Shown: positions 1 to 10,194, counted from the stretch's first letter. The stretch: DNA of 64,000 bases from Gemmatimonadaceae bacterium (GCA_030835125.1 JAUQWM010000044.1:62001-126000); one strand, 5' to 3'. Numbers and translations are program-made. The notes: a model not told the origin generated them from the letters alone.

Positions 1-2120
1 GTCTTGTCGTAGTACGTCCCCTCGAAGGTGATCCGGTCGTTGAGGAACCCGGCGTCGAACCCGAGTTCGTACTCCGCCGAGCGCTCCGGCTTGAGGCTCG
101 CGTTGCCGACCGGCGCGCCGATCTGCACCCCGCCCACGTCGCTGCCGGCTTTCTTCACCGCCACCGCCGTGTAGAACGTGATGGCGTTCCGGAAGCCCGG
201 GCGCTGCCCGGACTGGCCATAGGCCGCGCGCAGGCGCAGGGAGCTGAGCCAGTCGTTCTGTGGGAAGAACGATTCCTCGCCGATCACCCACGACAGGCTG
301 GCCGACGGATAGTAGATGAAGCTGAAGTCCTGGCCGAACGCGGAGTTGTCGTCGCCACGGAGGGCGCCGGAGAGGAAGACCTTGTCGCGCCAGGCGAGCT
401 GCTGCTGCACGTAGCCACCGATGGTGATCACGTCGCTGTTCTGCGCGGCGACGGCGAACCCGCTGGTGGTGCCGCCGACCGAGCCGGTGCCGCCGGCCAG
501 GCCCTCGCCGAACGCCTGCGTGCCGCGCACCCGCTCCCCGACGTACTGACCGCCCACGGCGCTCGAGGCCTCGATGTCCGAGGTGAGCTGGTACGTCGCC
601 GTGGCGTTGACGTTGCTCGTGTACGTGTAGAGCGAGTACGGGTTGGACGTCGCGTTCCCGATCGCGCGGCGATCCGGATCCGGGATCAGTCCCGGCGGGG
701 TGATCGACTGGTCGGTGCGCCCGGCGTAATCGAGGCCGGTCACGGCGTTCACGCGCAGCCAGCCGAGCGGCTGCCAGCGCGCCTCGAGTCCGCCCGTCAG
801 GCGGTCGACCGACTGGTTGGTGGTGATCTGATTGTAGACCTCCTTCGGGAACGACAGGTACCCGCCGTTAGGCGACGTCAGCGGGTCGCGACCGAGCAGG
901 CCGTTGCCGAGCGGGCCCTGGTCGTTGTTGTCGTTCTGGGGCAGCTCGAGGCGGTTGGAGCCGTAGCCGAGCCGTGCGGCGGCGGTCAGGTCGCTGGCGA
1001 GTTCGGCGCTCAGGTTCGAGCGCAGGTTGACCCGCCGGGCGACGTTGTTGGCGTAGACGCCGTGCTCGCGGCTGAAGTCGCCGCTGAGGAAGTACTGCAG
1101 GAGGTTGACGCCCCCGGCGGCGCTGGCGCCGTACTGCTCACGGTAGCCGGTGACGAAGATGCTGTTGTCCTCGAGCGGGTTGTAGGAACGCAGCGAGTCG
1201 GGCTTGGGCGTGCACAGGCCTTCCGCCTGGAGGAGCAGGGAGCACCGGGCCACACGACCGCCGCCGGCGTTGGTCCCGATCTGCTGATAGTTGGCCGGAT
1301 AGGCCGTCGTCTCGTCGAGCGTACCGGCGTCGGCGTAGGCGGTCCAGCGGGTCCTGCCCGACAGGCCACGCCTGGTGGTGATCTGGACGACGCCATTGGC
1401 GGCGGCGGTGCCATAGAGGGCGGCCGCGGCCGGTCCCTTGATGATCTCGATGGTCTCGATCTCGGCGGGGTTCAGGTCGTCGAGGCGGCTGGGATTCTGG
1501 CCGCCGACGCTGATCGTGCTCCCGCCCGGATCGGCGATGGCGCGGACGCCGTCGATGATGATGAGCGGCTCGTTGGTCAGGGAGACCGAGTTCGAGCCGC
1601 GGATCCGGATGCGCGAGCCGCCGCCGGTGGTGCCTGACGTCGCCGTCACCGTGACGCTCGGCGCCCGTGACGAGAGGAGGTCGCTGACGCTGTTGATGGC
1701 CGTCTTTGGAATGGCGTCGGCGTTGATGGTGGCGACGGAGTTGCCGGTCTCCCGGCGCCGCTCCGACTCGCCGGTGGCGGCCACGACGACCTCATCGAGC
1801 CGCGCGATGGTCCCCTGGAGCGAGAAGTCGGCTGTGGCCGTGCCGCCTGACGAGACCGTCACGGTGGTGAGTCCGGCTTCGTAACCCAGCCGCAGGGCGC
1901 GGACGCGGGTCGGACCCTCGGGAACGTTGGTGATGCGATACTGCCCGGCGTCGTCGGTGCGGGCGCCGCGCTGGGTCCCCACGACGAGGACCTGCGCGTC
2001 CTGGATCGGCGTCCCGGTGGTCCGGTCGGTCACACGACCGGTGATGGTCCCGCCTTGTGCCGAGGCGACGATCGGCACGGCGAGGGTGAGGATGGCAAGC
2101 AGACGGAAGCGTGGTTGCAC
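1..2120 (-). CDS. SusC/RagA-family TonB-linked outer membrane receptor (3' part beyond window)
   Basis: Outer membrane TonB-dependent transporter, probably importing an oligomeric nutrient. The 706 visible residues start at a GTG at 2118-2120 behind a GGAGG Shine-Dalgarno. Residues 1-22 are a signal peptide. Residues 25-105 form a carboxypeptidase-regulatory-like beta-sandwich, followed by a TonB-box-like LDEVVV near 108-113. The plug carries the SusC signatures IRIRGSNSVS (171-180) and IEIIKGPAAAALYGT (224-238). Barrel strands follow and run off the left edge. Family members are about 1,000 residues, so roughly 300 residues and any SusD partner lie outside the window. The substrate cannot be inferred. 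Confidence 0.95.
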   Translation of the reverse strand, partial: MQPRFRLLAILTLAVPIVASAQGGTITGRVTDRTTGTPIQDAQVLVVGTQRGARTDDAGQYRITNVPEGPTRVRALRLGYEAGLTTVTVSSGGTATADFSLQGTIARLDEVVVAATGESERRRETGNSVATINADAIPKTAINSVSDLLSSRAPSVTVTATSGTTGGGSRIRIRGSNSVSLTNEPLIIIDGVRAIADPGGSTISVGGQNPSRLDDLNPAEIETIEIIKGPAAAALYGTAAANGVVQITTRRGLSGRTRWTAYADAGTLDETTAYPANYQQIGTNAGGGRVARCSLLLQAEGLCTPKPDSLRSYNPLEDNSIFVTGYREQYGASAAGGVNLLQYFLSGDFSREHGVYANNVARRVNLRSNLSAELASDLTAAARLGYGSNRLELPQNDNNDQGPLGNGLLGRDPLTSPNGGYLSFPKEVYNQITTNQSVDRLTGGLEARWQPLGWLRVNAVTGLDYAGRTDQSITPPGLIPDPDRRAIGNATSNPYSLYTYTSNVNATATYQLTSDIEASSAVGGQYVGERVRGTQAFGEGLAGGTGSVGGTTSGFAVAAQNSDVITIGGYVQQQLAWRDKVFLSGALRGDDNSAFGQDFSFIYYPSASLSWVIGEESFFPQNDWLSSLRLRAAYGQSGQRPGFRNAITFYTAVAVKKAGSDVGGVQIGAPVGNASLKPERSAEYELGFDAGFLNDRITFEGTYYDK

Positions 2121-2141
2121 GGTGCCCTCCTGGGGGTGACG

Positions 2142-2164
2142 GGCCGTGCTCCCCTGGCACGGCC
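2142..2164 (-). promoter_or_regulatory. Leader hairpin upstream of the SusC gene
   Basis: GGCCGTGC (2142-2149) pairs perfectly with GCACGGCC (2157-2164) around a 7-base loop. In transcript orientation the hairpin lies 21 bases before the GTG start and just upstream of the GGAGG ribosome-binding site. It could control translation or stabilise mRNA; there is no T-run to make it a terminator. Its function is inferred from position only. Confidence 0.4.
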
Positions 2165-2504
2165 TAACGAAGTAAGGACACTCGAATCAGGAAAAGATCC
2201 GTACGCCGGTGTCGAGATGCTGTGTCAGTGAGGTAGGCGGCGGGAAACGATTGCGAACGGATGGTCACAACGGGCTCTGCCCTGCCTGCCCGTGGGCGCG
2301 GAATGGGTCGCGCGTCCGTGTGCGACACGGACGGGGTCGCCCGACCGGCGGCGCGAAGAAGTGCCGGCCTTCCAGGCAGCCGACTCGTGCCCGGCATCAC
2401 AAAGAACCGCTCCACCCGGGGTCGGATGCAGTTGACCAACCGTAAGCGTCCAGTGAACTTACGAATCCCCGCCAACCATACCTTGCGCATCTTCCGATAA
2501 GTCC
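2165..2504. other. Gene-free divergent intergenic region with palindromes and a weak promoter
   Basis: No credible protein gene is seen between the divergent SusC and response-regulator genes. The stretch holds a perfect palindrome, GTCCGTGT-gcg-ACACGGAC (2314-2332), and a 6-bp inverted repeat, CGTAAG/CTTACG (2441-2446 and 2458-2463). A TACCTTGC element (2479-2486) resembles the TAnnTTTG promoter box and lies 18 bases before the GTG of the regulator. These could be operator and promoter sites; none is proven. Confidence 0.4.
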
Positions 2505-3431
2505 GTGAGTTACCTGCTCCTCGCCGACGACAACGAAGAGATGCGCCTCATGCTCCGCGACCTCTTCAGGTCCGCGGGCCACGAAGTCACCATGGTCGAG
2601 GACGGCCACGCCGCGCTCTCGGCCATCCAGGCGCGCGAACCCGACCTCGTCATCCTGGACCACGCGATGCCAGGGATGAACGGCTTCGAGGTCTGTCGCC
2701 GGGTCAAGACGAATCCATTCACCGCGCGCATTCCGGTGCTCATGCTCACCGCACAGAGCACCGTCGAGTCGAAGGTCGAGGGTTTTGCCGCCGGGGCCGA
2801 TGACTACCTCGCCAAGCCGTTCGACCCGCGCGAACTGCGCGCCAGGGTCCAGGCGCTGCTGCGCCTCGTCCAGCGCGAGTCCGACCGGAATCCCACCAGC
2901 GGCCTTCCGGGTGGTCGTGCCATCGATCGCGAGATCCAGAACCGCATCGAGCGCAGCGAGTCGTTCGCCGTCTGTTACCTCGACCTCGACTATTTCAAGC
3001 CGTTCGCCGACACCTTCGGCTTCGCCATCGCGGACGAGGTGATCCGCGGACTCGGCGCCGCCATTCGCGAGTCGAGTGCCACTGTTGGCAGCGAGGACGG
3101 CAAGGATTTCGTGGGTCACATCGGGGGCGACGACTTCATCATCCTGACGGCGCCCGGCCGGGCCGAGGCGTTCGTGGCCGAGTGCACCAGTCGCGCCAGG
3201 CGAGTCATCGAGCGCGCCGTCGGCGACGAGGCGACGAAGGCCGGCTCGTTCACCGGCGTCGATCGGGAGGGGCAGGTCCGGCGGTTTCCGCTGGCGCGCC
3301 TCTCCACCGCGGTCCTCCTCGTCAGGCCGGACGGCTGGGTGAACCTGCAGCACCTCGGCATGCGCGCCGCCGACGTCAAGCGTCGCGCCAAGCAGCGGGG
3401 CCCGGGCACGGTCCTCGTCGAAATCGCGTGA
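2505..3431 (+). CDS. Response regulator with GGDEF-like output domain (GGDDF)
   Basis: Two-component receiver fused to a diguanylate-cyclase-like domain, 308 residues. The receiver (1-125) has the acidic pair D8/D9, the phospho-acceptor D52 and K104 in YLAKPF. Residues 130-300 follow the GGDEF fold (YLDLDYFKPFAD at 158-169), but the active-site loop reads GGDDF at 207-211 instead of GG[DE]EF. Activity is therefore uncertain: it may be a cyclase variant or a nucleotide or c-di-GMP sensor. The start is GTG. The next gene begins 2 bases after its stop, suggesting co-transcription with the tamA/tamB-like genes. No cognate kinase is adjacent. Confidence 0.85.
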   Translation: MSYLLLADDNEEMRLMLRDLFRSAGHEVTMVEDGHAALSAIQAREPDLVILDHAMPGMNGFEVCRRVKTNPFTARIPVLMLTAQSTVESKVEGFAAGADDYLAKPFDPRELRARVQALLRLVQRESDRNPTSGLPGGRAIDREIQNRIERSESFAVCYLDLDYFKPFADTFGFAIADEVIRGLGAAIRESSATVGSEDGKDFVGHIGGDDFIILTAPGRAEAFVAECTSRARRVIERAVGDEATKAGSFTGVDREGQVRRFPLARLSTAVLLVRPDGWVNLQHLGMRAADVKRRAKQRGPGTVLVEIA

Positions 3432-3433
3432 CG

Positions 3434-5680
3434 ATGCCCCGGGCGGCCTGTCTCGCGGCGGCCCTGCTGTCGGTTCTGGCAACCACGGCGGCCGCGCAGC
3501 GCCGCGCCGAGATCAGCTGCGGGAGCCCGGGAGACCGCGAAGTCCGCAAGGTCAGCTTCAGCGGCAACAAGACCCACACCGACTACGCGCTCGAGCGCGG
3601 CATTGCCACCACTTCGTCGACGATCTGGCGCCGGACGATCGGCGTCGGGCAGTCCTACTGCCTCGACTCGCTGGCCGTCGTCGAGGACTCGGCACGGCTC
3701 GACTACTACTACCGGCGGACCGGGTTCCCCGACGTCCAGGTCAGCTACCTGATCAAGACGTTAGGCGCCGGTCGCGTAGGGGTGGAGTTCGCCATCGTCG
3801 AGGGCACCCCGATGGTGATGGACTCGGTGAACTTCGCCTGGGATCCCACCGTCCAGGTGCCCGACTCGGCCCGGTACCTCGACGACCTGCCGCTGGAGGT
3901 GGGAGACCGCTTCGACGTCGCCGTCGTCCAGGCCACGCGCGACACCATCCGCCGGCGGCTGGCGAACCGGGGGTATCCGCAGGCAGAAATCCTCCGGGAC
4001 TTCGAGCAGCGCGTCGCCGAGCACAAGGCGAGCGTCACGTACAAGATCTATCCCGGGCCGCGCTCCTGGATCGGCGAGATCATCATCCCGACGCCGATCC
4101 CGTCACCGGGACAGTCGTCGCGCATCGACACCGACCGGGTCCGTGCGACGCTCGGGGTGAGCGAAGGCGATCTATATAATGAAAGCGCGCTGGAACGCGC
4201 GAAGCGCGGTCTCTTCCTCACGGAGGCGTTCCGGTTCGTCACGATCGACACGCTCCACACTCCCGGGAAGCCGGACAGCCTGATCGACCTCACCGTCTCG
4301 CTGGCGGAGGCGCAACTACTCGCGCTGCGCGCGTCCGTGGGATGGGCGAACCTCGACTGCCTGCGCGCGGGCGTGAACTACACGAACTACAACTTCCTGG
4401 GCCTGCGTCGACTGGACCTGAACACCCGGGTCTCGAAGGTCGGCACGTCCTCGCCGACGGAGTGGGCGGAGAGCCTGTGTACCAGCGAGCTCCTCAACGA
4501 TGAGGTGAGCGACACGCTCAACTACTACGTGGGCGGGACGATCTCGCAGGCCGCGCTGTTCGGGCTCAGCATCGTGCCGTCGCTCTCGGTGTACAGCGAG
4601 CGCCGCTCCGAGTTCAAGGCATACCTGCGGGAGACGCCGATCGGCGTCATCGCCTCGGTGCAGCAGGGCATCGGGACGCAACTGCCCATGACGTGGTCGT
4701 ACCAGCTGGAGTACGGGCGGACGGCGGCGCAGCCCGCGTTCTTCTGCGCGGTGTTCAACGTGTGCGAGACCGAGGTCCGCGAGCGCCTGCAGCGGCTGAC
4801 GCGCAGCGCGGCGGTGGGCTGGGCGGCGACCCGCAGCCGGGTGGCCAGCATCGTCAACCCGAGCAGCGGGTCGGTGGTCCGGCTCGACCTGCGCCATGCG
4901 TCGCCGGCGGTGGGGGCGACGCGGGACGCCAGCTTCAACCGCGCCACCTTCGACGCCACCTCGTACCACCAGGCGTTAGGCGGCGCGCTGGTGCTCCGGC
5001 TGCGGGCGGGCACGGTGCTGGGGACGCGGCTCAACCTGACCGGGACGCCGACGTTCATCCCGCTGCAGGAACGGCTCTATGCCGGTGGTCCCAACAGCGT
5101 GCGCGGCTTCCGGCAGAACGAGATGGGCCCGGCGATCTACGTGCCGGTGGGCTTCGCGGAGGTCGCCATCCCCGGGGACGACACGCTGCAGTACTGGCGG
5201 GCCGACCCGGACCTGGTGGGCGAGCGCACGGTGCCGACCGGCGGTGACAACGTGATCGTCGCCAACGCCGAATTGCGGCTGCGAAGCGCGGCGTACCCCG
5301 AGCTGCTGCAGTTCGCCGTCTTTGTCGACGCCGGCCAGGTCTGGAACCGCGGGCGCGCCGGCACGGGGGTGAACTTCGCCGACGTGCAGGTGACGCCGGG
5401 CGTCGGGATCCGGTTGTTCACGCCGGTCGGGCCCATCCGGGTGGATGTGGGTTACAACCCGTATCGCCGGTCATCCGGACCGGCCTACGTCACCGACAAC
5501 ACGGGCATCAACCTGATCTGCGTGAGTCCGGGAAACACGCTGCGTGTGCGCGTGGCGGAGCCGGGAGTGCCGGCGCACCAGGTGGACGAGGGTGACTGTC
5601 CCGCGACCTACGCGCCCCGGTACGGGAAGTCGTTCTGGAACCGCCTGACGTTCCAGTTCTCCATCGGCCAGCCGTTCTGA
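3434..5680 (+). CDS. Omp85 outer membrane protein, TamA/BamA-like
   Basis: Predicted POTRA-beta-barrel protein that inserts or exports proteins at the outer membrane. The ATG at 3434 gives 748 residues with a signal peptide ending near AAA-Q (residue 21). POTRA-like repeats follow, the first around VRKVSFSGNKT (36-46), then a C-terminal 16-strand-type barrel ending in Phe, the usual assembly signal. A longer in-frame reading exists upstream but overlaps the preceding gene and lacks a signal peptide, so I rejected it. The partner tamB-like gene begins 2 bases after the stop, which favours a TamA role over BamA. Two TTA codons lie inside GTTAGGC motifs. Confidence 0.9.
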   Translation: MPRAACLAAALLSVLATTAAAQRRAEISCGSPGDREVRKVSFSGNKTHTDYALERGIATTSSTIWRRTIGVGQSYCLDSLAVVEDSARLDYYYRRTGFPDVQVSYLIKTLGAGRVGVEFAIVEGTPMVMDSVNFAWDPTVQVPDSARYLDDLPLEVGDRFDVAVVQATRDTIRRRLANRGYPQAEILRDFEQRVAEHKASVTYKIYPGPRSWIGEIIIPTPIPSPGQSSRIDTDRVRATLGVSEGDLYNESALERAKRGLFLTEAFRFVTIDTLHTPGKPDSLIDLTVSLAEAQLLALRASVGWANLDCLRAGVNYTNYNFLGLRRLDLNTRVSKVGTSSPTEWAESLCTSELLNDEVSDTLNYYVGGTISQAALFGLSIVPSLSVYSERRSEFKAYLRETPIGVIASVQQGIGTQLPMTWSYQLEYGRTAAQPAFFCAVFNVCETEVRERLQRLTRSAAVGWAATRSRVASIVNPSSGSVVRLDLRHASPAVGATRDASFNRATFDATSYHQALGGALVLRLRAGTVLGTRLNLTGTPTFIPLQERLYAGGPNSVRGFRQNEMGPAIYVPVGFAEVAIPGDDTLQYWRADPDLVGERTVPTGGDNVIVANAELRLRSAAYPELLQFAVFVDAGQVWNRGRAGTGVNFADVQVTPGVGIRLFTPVGPIRVDVGYNPYRRSSGPAYVTDNTGINLICVSPGNTLRVRVAEPGVPAHQVDEGDCPATYAPRYGKSFWNRLTFQFSIGQPF

Positions 5681-5682
5681 CG

Positions 5683-8600
5683 ATGAGCCGCCGGCGCCGC
5701 GTCTTCCTGGCCTTCGCGATCATCGTCGTGAGCGTGCTCGGCGTCGGCGTGATCGGGGTCGCGACGCTCACGCGCACCGACTGGGGACGCGACAAGCTGG
5801 TGGAGTTCGTCGTCGGTCGCGTGAACAACGGGATCCAGGGGACGATGCACATCGGCCGGATCGACGGATCGATCTTCACCGGCTTCCGTCTCGATACCAT
5901 CGAGATTCGCGACCGGCAGGATTCGGTCTTCGTCGCCGCCGCGCGCCTGCAACTGGCGTTCGATCCCCGGGACTTGCTCGACCGCCGCCTCCTCCTCCGC
6001 CAGGTCCGGATCGGCCGGCTGCACGCGCACATCTTCGAGGACTCGGTGGGGGAGCTGAACTTCCGCCGCATCTTCCCCTCCGGGCCGCCGGGACCGCCAC
6101 AGCAGGCGCCGCGCCAGGCGTGGGGCCAGTTCATCAAGCTCGAGGACGTCGTGGTGGATTCGGCGTCGATCACGCTGACCCAGCGCTGGAGCCCCGACAG
6201 CAACCTGACGAGGACCGAGCGCGACAGCGTCACCACGTTCAACCTCCAGCGCACCGACCGGGTAATGTGGCGCAGCGGCTCGACGCTCTATGAGACGCGT
6301 CGGTGGACGAGCGGCCACATCGAGCTCGACTCGGCGCGCCTCGACGATCGGCAGCCGGGCGGCCGCAAGTTCGCGGTGCGCACCCTGTCGATCGACGAGA
6401 GCTACCCGCCATTCAAGTTCCGCAACGTGCGCGGGTTCATTCGCATCCAGGGCGACTCGATCTGGCCCGACATCCCGCACTTCGAGCTGCCCGGTTCGGC
6501 GGCGAACGCGACCGGGAAGGTCTGGTGGGGCCCCGGGCAGCCGACACGGTTCGACCTCACGATCGAGTCCGACACGGTCTCGCTGGCCGACATCGCGTGG
6601 ATCTATCCCACGCTGCCGACCTCGGGCGGCGGTCGGATGAAGCTGAAGATCGTCTCCGAGCGGGATCCACGGATCGTCGACTACGTGATCACGGACATGG
6701 ACGTGCGCTCGACGGACTCTCGCCTCCGCGGCGACATGACGTTCGGCGTCGGGGCGCCGGTGATGATCATGAAGGACATAGACCTCGTGGCGCAGCCACT
6801 CGACTTCAAGCTGGTCGAGCAGCTCGCGGGGGAGCCGCTCCCGTATCCGTGGCGCGGGACGATCAGCGGTTCCCTCGTCGCGACCGGTGGGCCGCTGACG
6901 GCGTTCGTCGTGGACACGTCGGACCTGGTCTTCCGCGACGCGAACGTGCCGGGTGCGGTGACGATCGGGCAGCTCCGCGGCGTAATGGACATCCTGGAGC
7001 CGTCGCAGGTGGTGTTCAACGGCCTGCAGGTCAACCTCGATCAGCTCGACCTGCGAACGCTGCAGTTCCTCATGCCGACCTTCCCGCGGCTGAACGGGAT
7101 GATCGCGGGCCGCGCGACGCTCGACTCCTCGTGGCTCGACGTCCGCTTCCGCAACGCCGACCTCACCCACAGCGACGGCACCGGCCCGGCGACGCGGATG
7201 GTCGGTGCGGGACGGGTGACGTTCGGCGACTCGACCACGACGTATGACGTGGCCATGACGGCGCAGCCGTTCTCGTTCACAACGTTCGGGCGCGCATACA
7301 CCGACAGCCGCATCCCGCTGAAAGGCGAGTACACGGGCCCGTTGCGCCTGCAGGGGACGACGCAGGATTTGTCGATCACTACCGAACTGCGCGGACCGGC
7401 CGGGCTGCTGGCGTACGACGGGCGCGTGGATGGTGACTCGCTCGGCGGCTACGGAGTGGACGGGCAACTGCGCTTCGAGGGACTGGACCTGCGCACGCTG
7501 CTCGACACCGCCGTGACGCCGACGACGAACCTGACGGGGTCGGCGACAATCGCGGTGCGCGGCGATTCGCTGGCCAACCTGGTCGGGGCGACGGAACTCG
7601 CCCTCGACCGGTCGCGGATCGACTCGGTGCTCGTCCGCGAGGGCGCGCGGGTGCAGGTGCGTTTCGCCGATGGCCGGATGCAGATCTTCGGGGAGGACAC
7701 CCTCGAGACGGGCGCGGCGCGGTTTGTCGCGTCAGGCGGGCTGGGCCTGGCGAAGGGGGTGCGCGATTCCCTCACCATCCGGATGCTGGCGGAGTCGCTG
7801 GCGGACGTGCGGCGCTACGTCGACATCGCGCCGACCGACTCGCTGGTGGGGTCGGTGGACGGCCGCCTGACGCTGGTGGGATCGGTGGATTCGCTCGACG
7901 TCGGTGGCGTGGTGATCGCGCGCGGATTCATGTACCCTGGCGTGCAGGCGCGACAGGTCCGCCTGACGCCCAACCTCCGCAACGTGACGGGGGCGATGGC
8001 CGGGTCGGTCAACCTGCGAGCTGACACGTTGACCCTGGGCGGGGTGCGCTTCTCCGAAGTCGACGGGGACGTCGACCTGTCCGACGGCAAGTCCGGGGGG
8101 TACTCGGTGCTGGCGACCGAGATCAACGGCCCGGTGCTTCGTTCGGTGGGCGCCGTGAGCATCCTTGGCGACACGACCAGCGTACGGATGGACTCGTTGA
8201 CGCTGCTGCTCGAGGACAAGCGGTTCGTGATGCAGCGGCCGGCGACGATCCGGGTCGAGCCTTCGTTGATCGCGGTGGATACGGTCGTGCTGGCATCGAG
8301 CGGCGACGCACGGATCCTCTTCGCGGCGAACCTGCCCGACAGCATGCCCATCGCGGCCCGGTTGTTCGTGGAAGCCGTGCCCCTGGCCGACGTGTCGCTC
8401 GTCGCGCAGGCCGAGGTGCCGCTCGGCGGGGACCTGACGGCGTCGCTGGATGTCACCGGCACGCGGGAGTTTCCACGGATGGCGGCGACGGCGAGGCTCA
8501 ATGCCGTGACCGCGGGGAACGTGAAAGTCGCGCAGGTGGCGATGAGCGGGTCGTACGCGAACCGCCGGGTGCGCGGCGAAGCCCGGATCGTGGAGTCGGA

Positions 8601-10194
8601 CACGACCGTGCTGACGATGACGGCGAACTACCCGATCGACCTGGCGCTCGTGTCGCTGGACACGCGAGTGATCGAGGACACGATGCGGGTCGCCGTGCGG
8701 AGCCCCCGGGTCGGGCTGTCGATCCTGGAGTCGTTCACCACGGCCGTGCGCCGGGCGCGCGGGACGTTCATCGTCGACGCGGAACTGGCGGGCCTGCCCG
8801 GCAGCGCGCTCCTCAATGGCTCGCTGCGCGTCGACTCCGGGGTGATGACGCTGCCGGGCATGGGCATCACGATCCGGTCGCTGAATGCCGACCTGGTGGC
8901 GTTGAATGACACGGTGCGCATCGACACCCTGTTCATGATCTCCGGTCCGCAGGACGGGACGTTCAGGGCTTCAGGCTGGGTGGCGCATCCGATGCACAGG
9001 GACAGTGTCGGCTTCGACCTGGAGATGGTGGCCAGGCGGTTCCACGCGATCGGCCTGTCACGCACCGTCGCCGACCTCATGGTCACCGCGGACGTGGCCT
9101 GGAAGGGCAACGAGCGACTGTCGGTCGGCACCGGGACGGTCTACGTGGACGAAGGGACCATCGCGTTGCCGGAGACGTCGGACAAGGAGCTGTTCAGCCT
9201 CGAGGACTGGCGGGAGCTGGGGATCGATAGCGTCTCGGTCGGGCGGCTCGGCTTCCTTCCGGGGCCGGCGACGCGATTCCTGGGCGGCCTGTCTGCCGAG
9301 AACGTCCGCGTGGCGATGGGTCCGGACGTCTGGCTGCGGTCGCAGGACGCGAACATCAAGCTGGCAGGCTCGGTGAGCCTGACGGTCGACACGGCATCGA
9401 CCTTCTCCACGAACCAGTTGGCGTTCACCGGCGAGTTGCAGACCGAGCGGGGCACCTACCGGCTCAACGTGAGTCCGCTGCAGCGCACGTTCCAGGTGGA
9501 GTCGGGGACGTTGCGCTTCAACGGCGACCGTGGCTTCAACCCGGACCTCGACATCCGCGCCGTGTACACCTCGCGCGTGATCAACTCGACGTACGGCGGG
9601 CGCAACGACGTGCGCGTCGGCGTGCGGATCACCGGTACCCTCGACGACCCGCGCCCCGACCTCTACGCCGCGGACTCGCTGCTCGGACTTTCCCAGTCCG
9701 ACCTGCTCAGCTACGTGCTGTTCGACCAGCCGAGCTTCTCGGTGGGCAGCGGCACGAACAGCGCCATGGCTTTGCTGCTGAACACGGCGACGAGCTTTGC
9801 CGGGTCGTTCGCGGCTCGTTATGCATCGGGCCTGGTGGACTTCGTCCAGTTGCAGACGTCGGGGCAGGGGCTCGGCGGCGCGGACCCGTACTCGCTGGGC
9901 GGGGCGCAACTGGCCGTCGGGCGCCAGGTCTCGGACCGGCTGTTCGTGTCGCTGACGTCGGGCCTGTGCCAGGTGGGGCAGTTGTTCAACCCGAACTCGA
10001 CGACCGGGGCGCCTCCGCTGCTCTCCGGCCTCGGCGCGAAGGTCGAGTACCGGTTCGGGCGCACCTCGCCGAGCGGCGTGGCGTTCGCGTATGAGCCGTC
10101 GTTCGACAAGCTCGTCTGCGGCATCGGCGAGCGCGGGTTCAGCACCGCGAAGAAGCAGGTCGGCTTCGACTTCTTCCGGGTGTGGCGGCGCTGA
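5683..10194 (+). CDS. tamB: TamB-like translocation/assembly module protein
   Basis: Very large (1,503 residues) inner-membrane-anchored periplasmic protein of the AsmA/TamB superfamily, thought to bridge the envelope and move phospholipid or assist outer membrane biogenesis. An N-terminal transmembrane helix (about 5-25) is followed by long repetitive beta-rich sequence. The C-terminal TamB/DUF490-type region covers roughly 1,200-1,503, with motifs such as GTLDDPRPDLYAADSLLGLSQ. It directly follows the Omp85 gene, the classic tamA-tamB order. Its last 13 bases overlap the lipid kinase gene downstream. Confidence 0.92.
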   Translation: MSRRRRVFLAFAIIVVSVLGVGVIGVATLTRTDWGRDKLVEFVVGRVNNGIQGTMHIGRIDGSIFTGFRLDTIEIRDRQDSVFVAAARLQLAFDPRDLLDRRLLLRQVRIGRLHAHIFEDSVGELNFRRIFPSGPPGPPQQAPRQAWGQFIKLEDVVVDSASITLTQRWSPDSNLTRTERDSVTTFNLQRTDRVMWRSGSTLYETRRWTSGHIELDSARLDDRQPGGRKFAVRTLSIDESYPPFKFRNVRGFIRIQGDSIWPDIPHFELPGSAANATGKVWWGPGQPTRFDLTIESDTVSLADIAWIYPTLPTSGGGRMKLKIVSERDPRIVDYVITDMDVRSTDSRLRGDMTFGVGAPVMIMKDIDLVAQPLDFKLVEQLAGEPLPYPWRGTISGSLVATGGPLTAFVVDTSDLVFRDANVPGAVTIGQLRGVMDILEPSQVVFNGLQVNLDQLDLRTLQFLMPTFPRLNGMIAGRATLDSSWLDVRFRNADLTHSDGTGPATRMVGAGRVTFGDSTTTYDVAMTAQPFSFTTFGRAYTDSRIPLKGEYTGPLRLQGTTQDLSITTELRGPAGLLAYDGRVDGDSLGGYGVDGQLRFEGLDLRTLLDTAVTPTTNLTGSATIAVRGDSLANLVGATELALDRSRIDSVLVREGARVQVRFADGRMQIFGEDTLETGAARFVASGGLGLAKGVRDSLTIRMLAESLADVRRYVDIAPTDSLVGSVDGRLTLVGSVDSLDVGGVVIARGFMYPGVQARQVRLTPNLRNVTGAMAGSVNLRADTLTLGGVRFSEVDGDVDLSDGKSGGYSVLATEINGPVLRSVGAVSILGDTTSVRMDSLTLLLEDKRFVMQRPATIRVEPSLIAVDTVVLASSGDARILFAANLPDSMPIAARLFVEAVPLADVSLVAQAEVPLGGDLTASLDVTGTREFPRMAATARLNAVTAGNVKVAQVAMSGSYANRRVRGEARIVESDTTVLTMTANYPIDLALVSLDTRVIEDTMRVAVRSPRVGLSILESFTTAVRRARGTFIVDAELAGLPGSALLNGSLRVDSGVMTLPGMGITIRSLNADLVALNDTVRIDTLFMISGPQDGTFRASGWVAHPMHRDSVGFDLEMVARRFHAIGLSRTVADLMVTADVAWKGNERLSVGTGTVYVDEGTIALPETSDKELFSLEDWRELGIDSVSVGRLGFLPGPATRFLGGLSAENVRVAMGPDVWLRSQDANIKLAGSVSLTVDTASTFSTNQLAFTGELQTERGTYRLNVSPLQRTFQVESGTLRFNGDRGFNPDLDIRAVYTSRVINSTYGGRNDVRVGVRITGTLDDPRPDLYAADSLLGLSQSDLLSYVLFDQPSFSVGSGTNSAMALLLNTATSFAGSFAARYASGLVDFVQLQTSGQGLGGADPYSLGGAQLAVGRQVSDRLFVSLTSGLCQVGQLFNPNSTTGAPPLLSGLGAKVEYRFGRTSPSGVAFAYEPSFDKLVCGIGERGFSTAKKQVGFDFFRVWRR

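Noticed and set aside
1062-1884. Plus-strand open frames opposite the SusC gene
   Set aside because: They are antisense shadows caused by high GC; the minus-strand frame has clear SusC motifs.
3182-3433. Longer N-terminus for the TamA-like protein
   Set aside because: It overlaps the response regulator in another frame and reads as Arg/Gly-rich shadow sequence; the ATG at 3434 gives a proper signal peptide.
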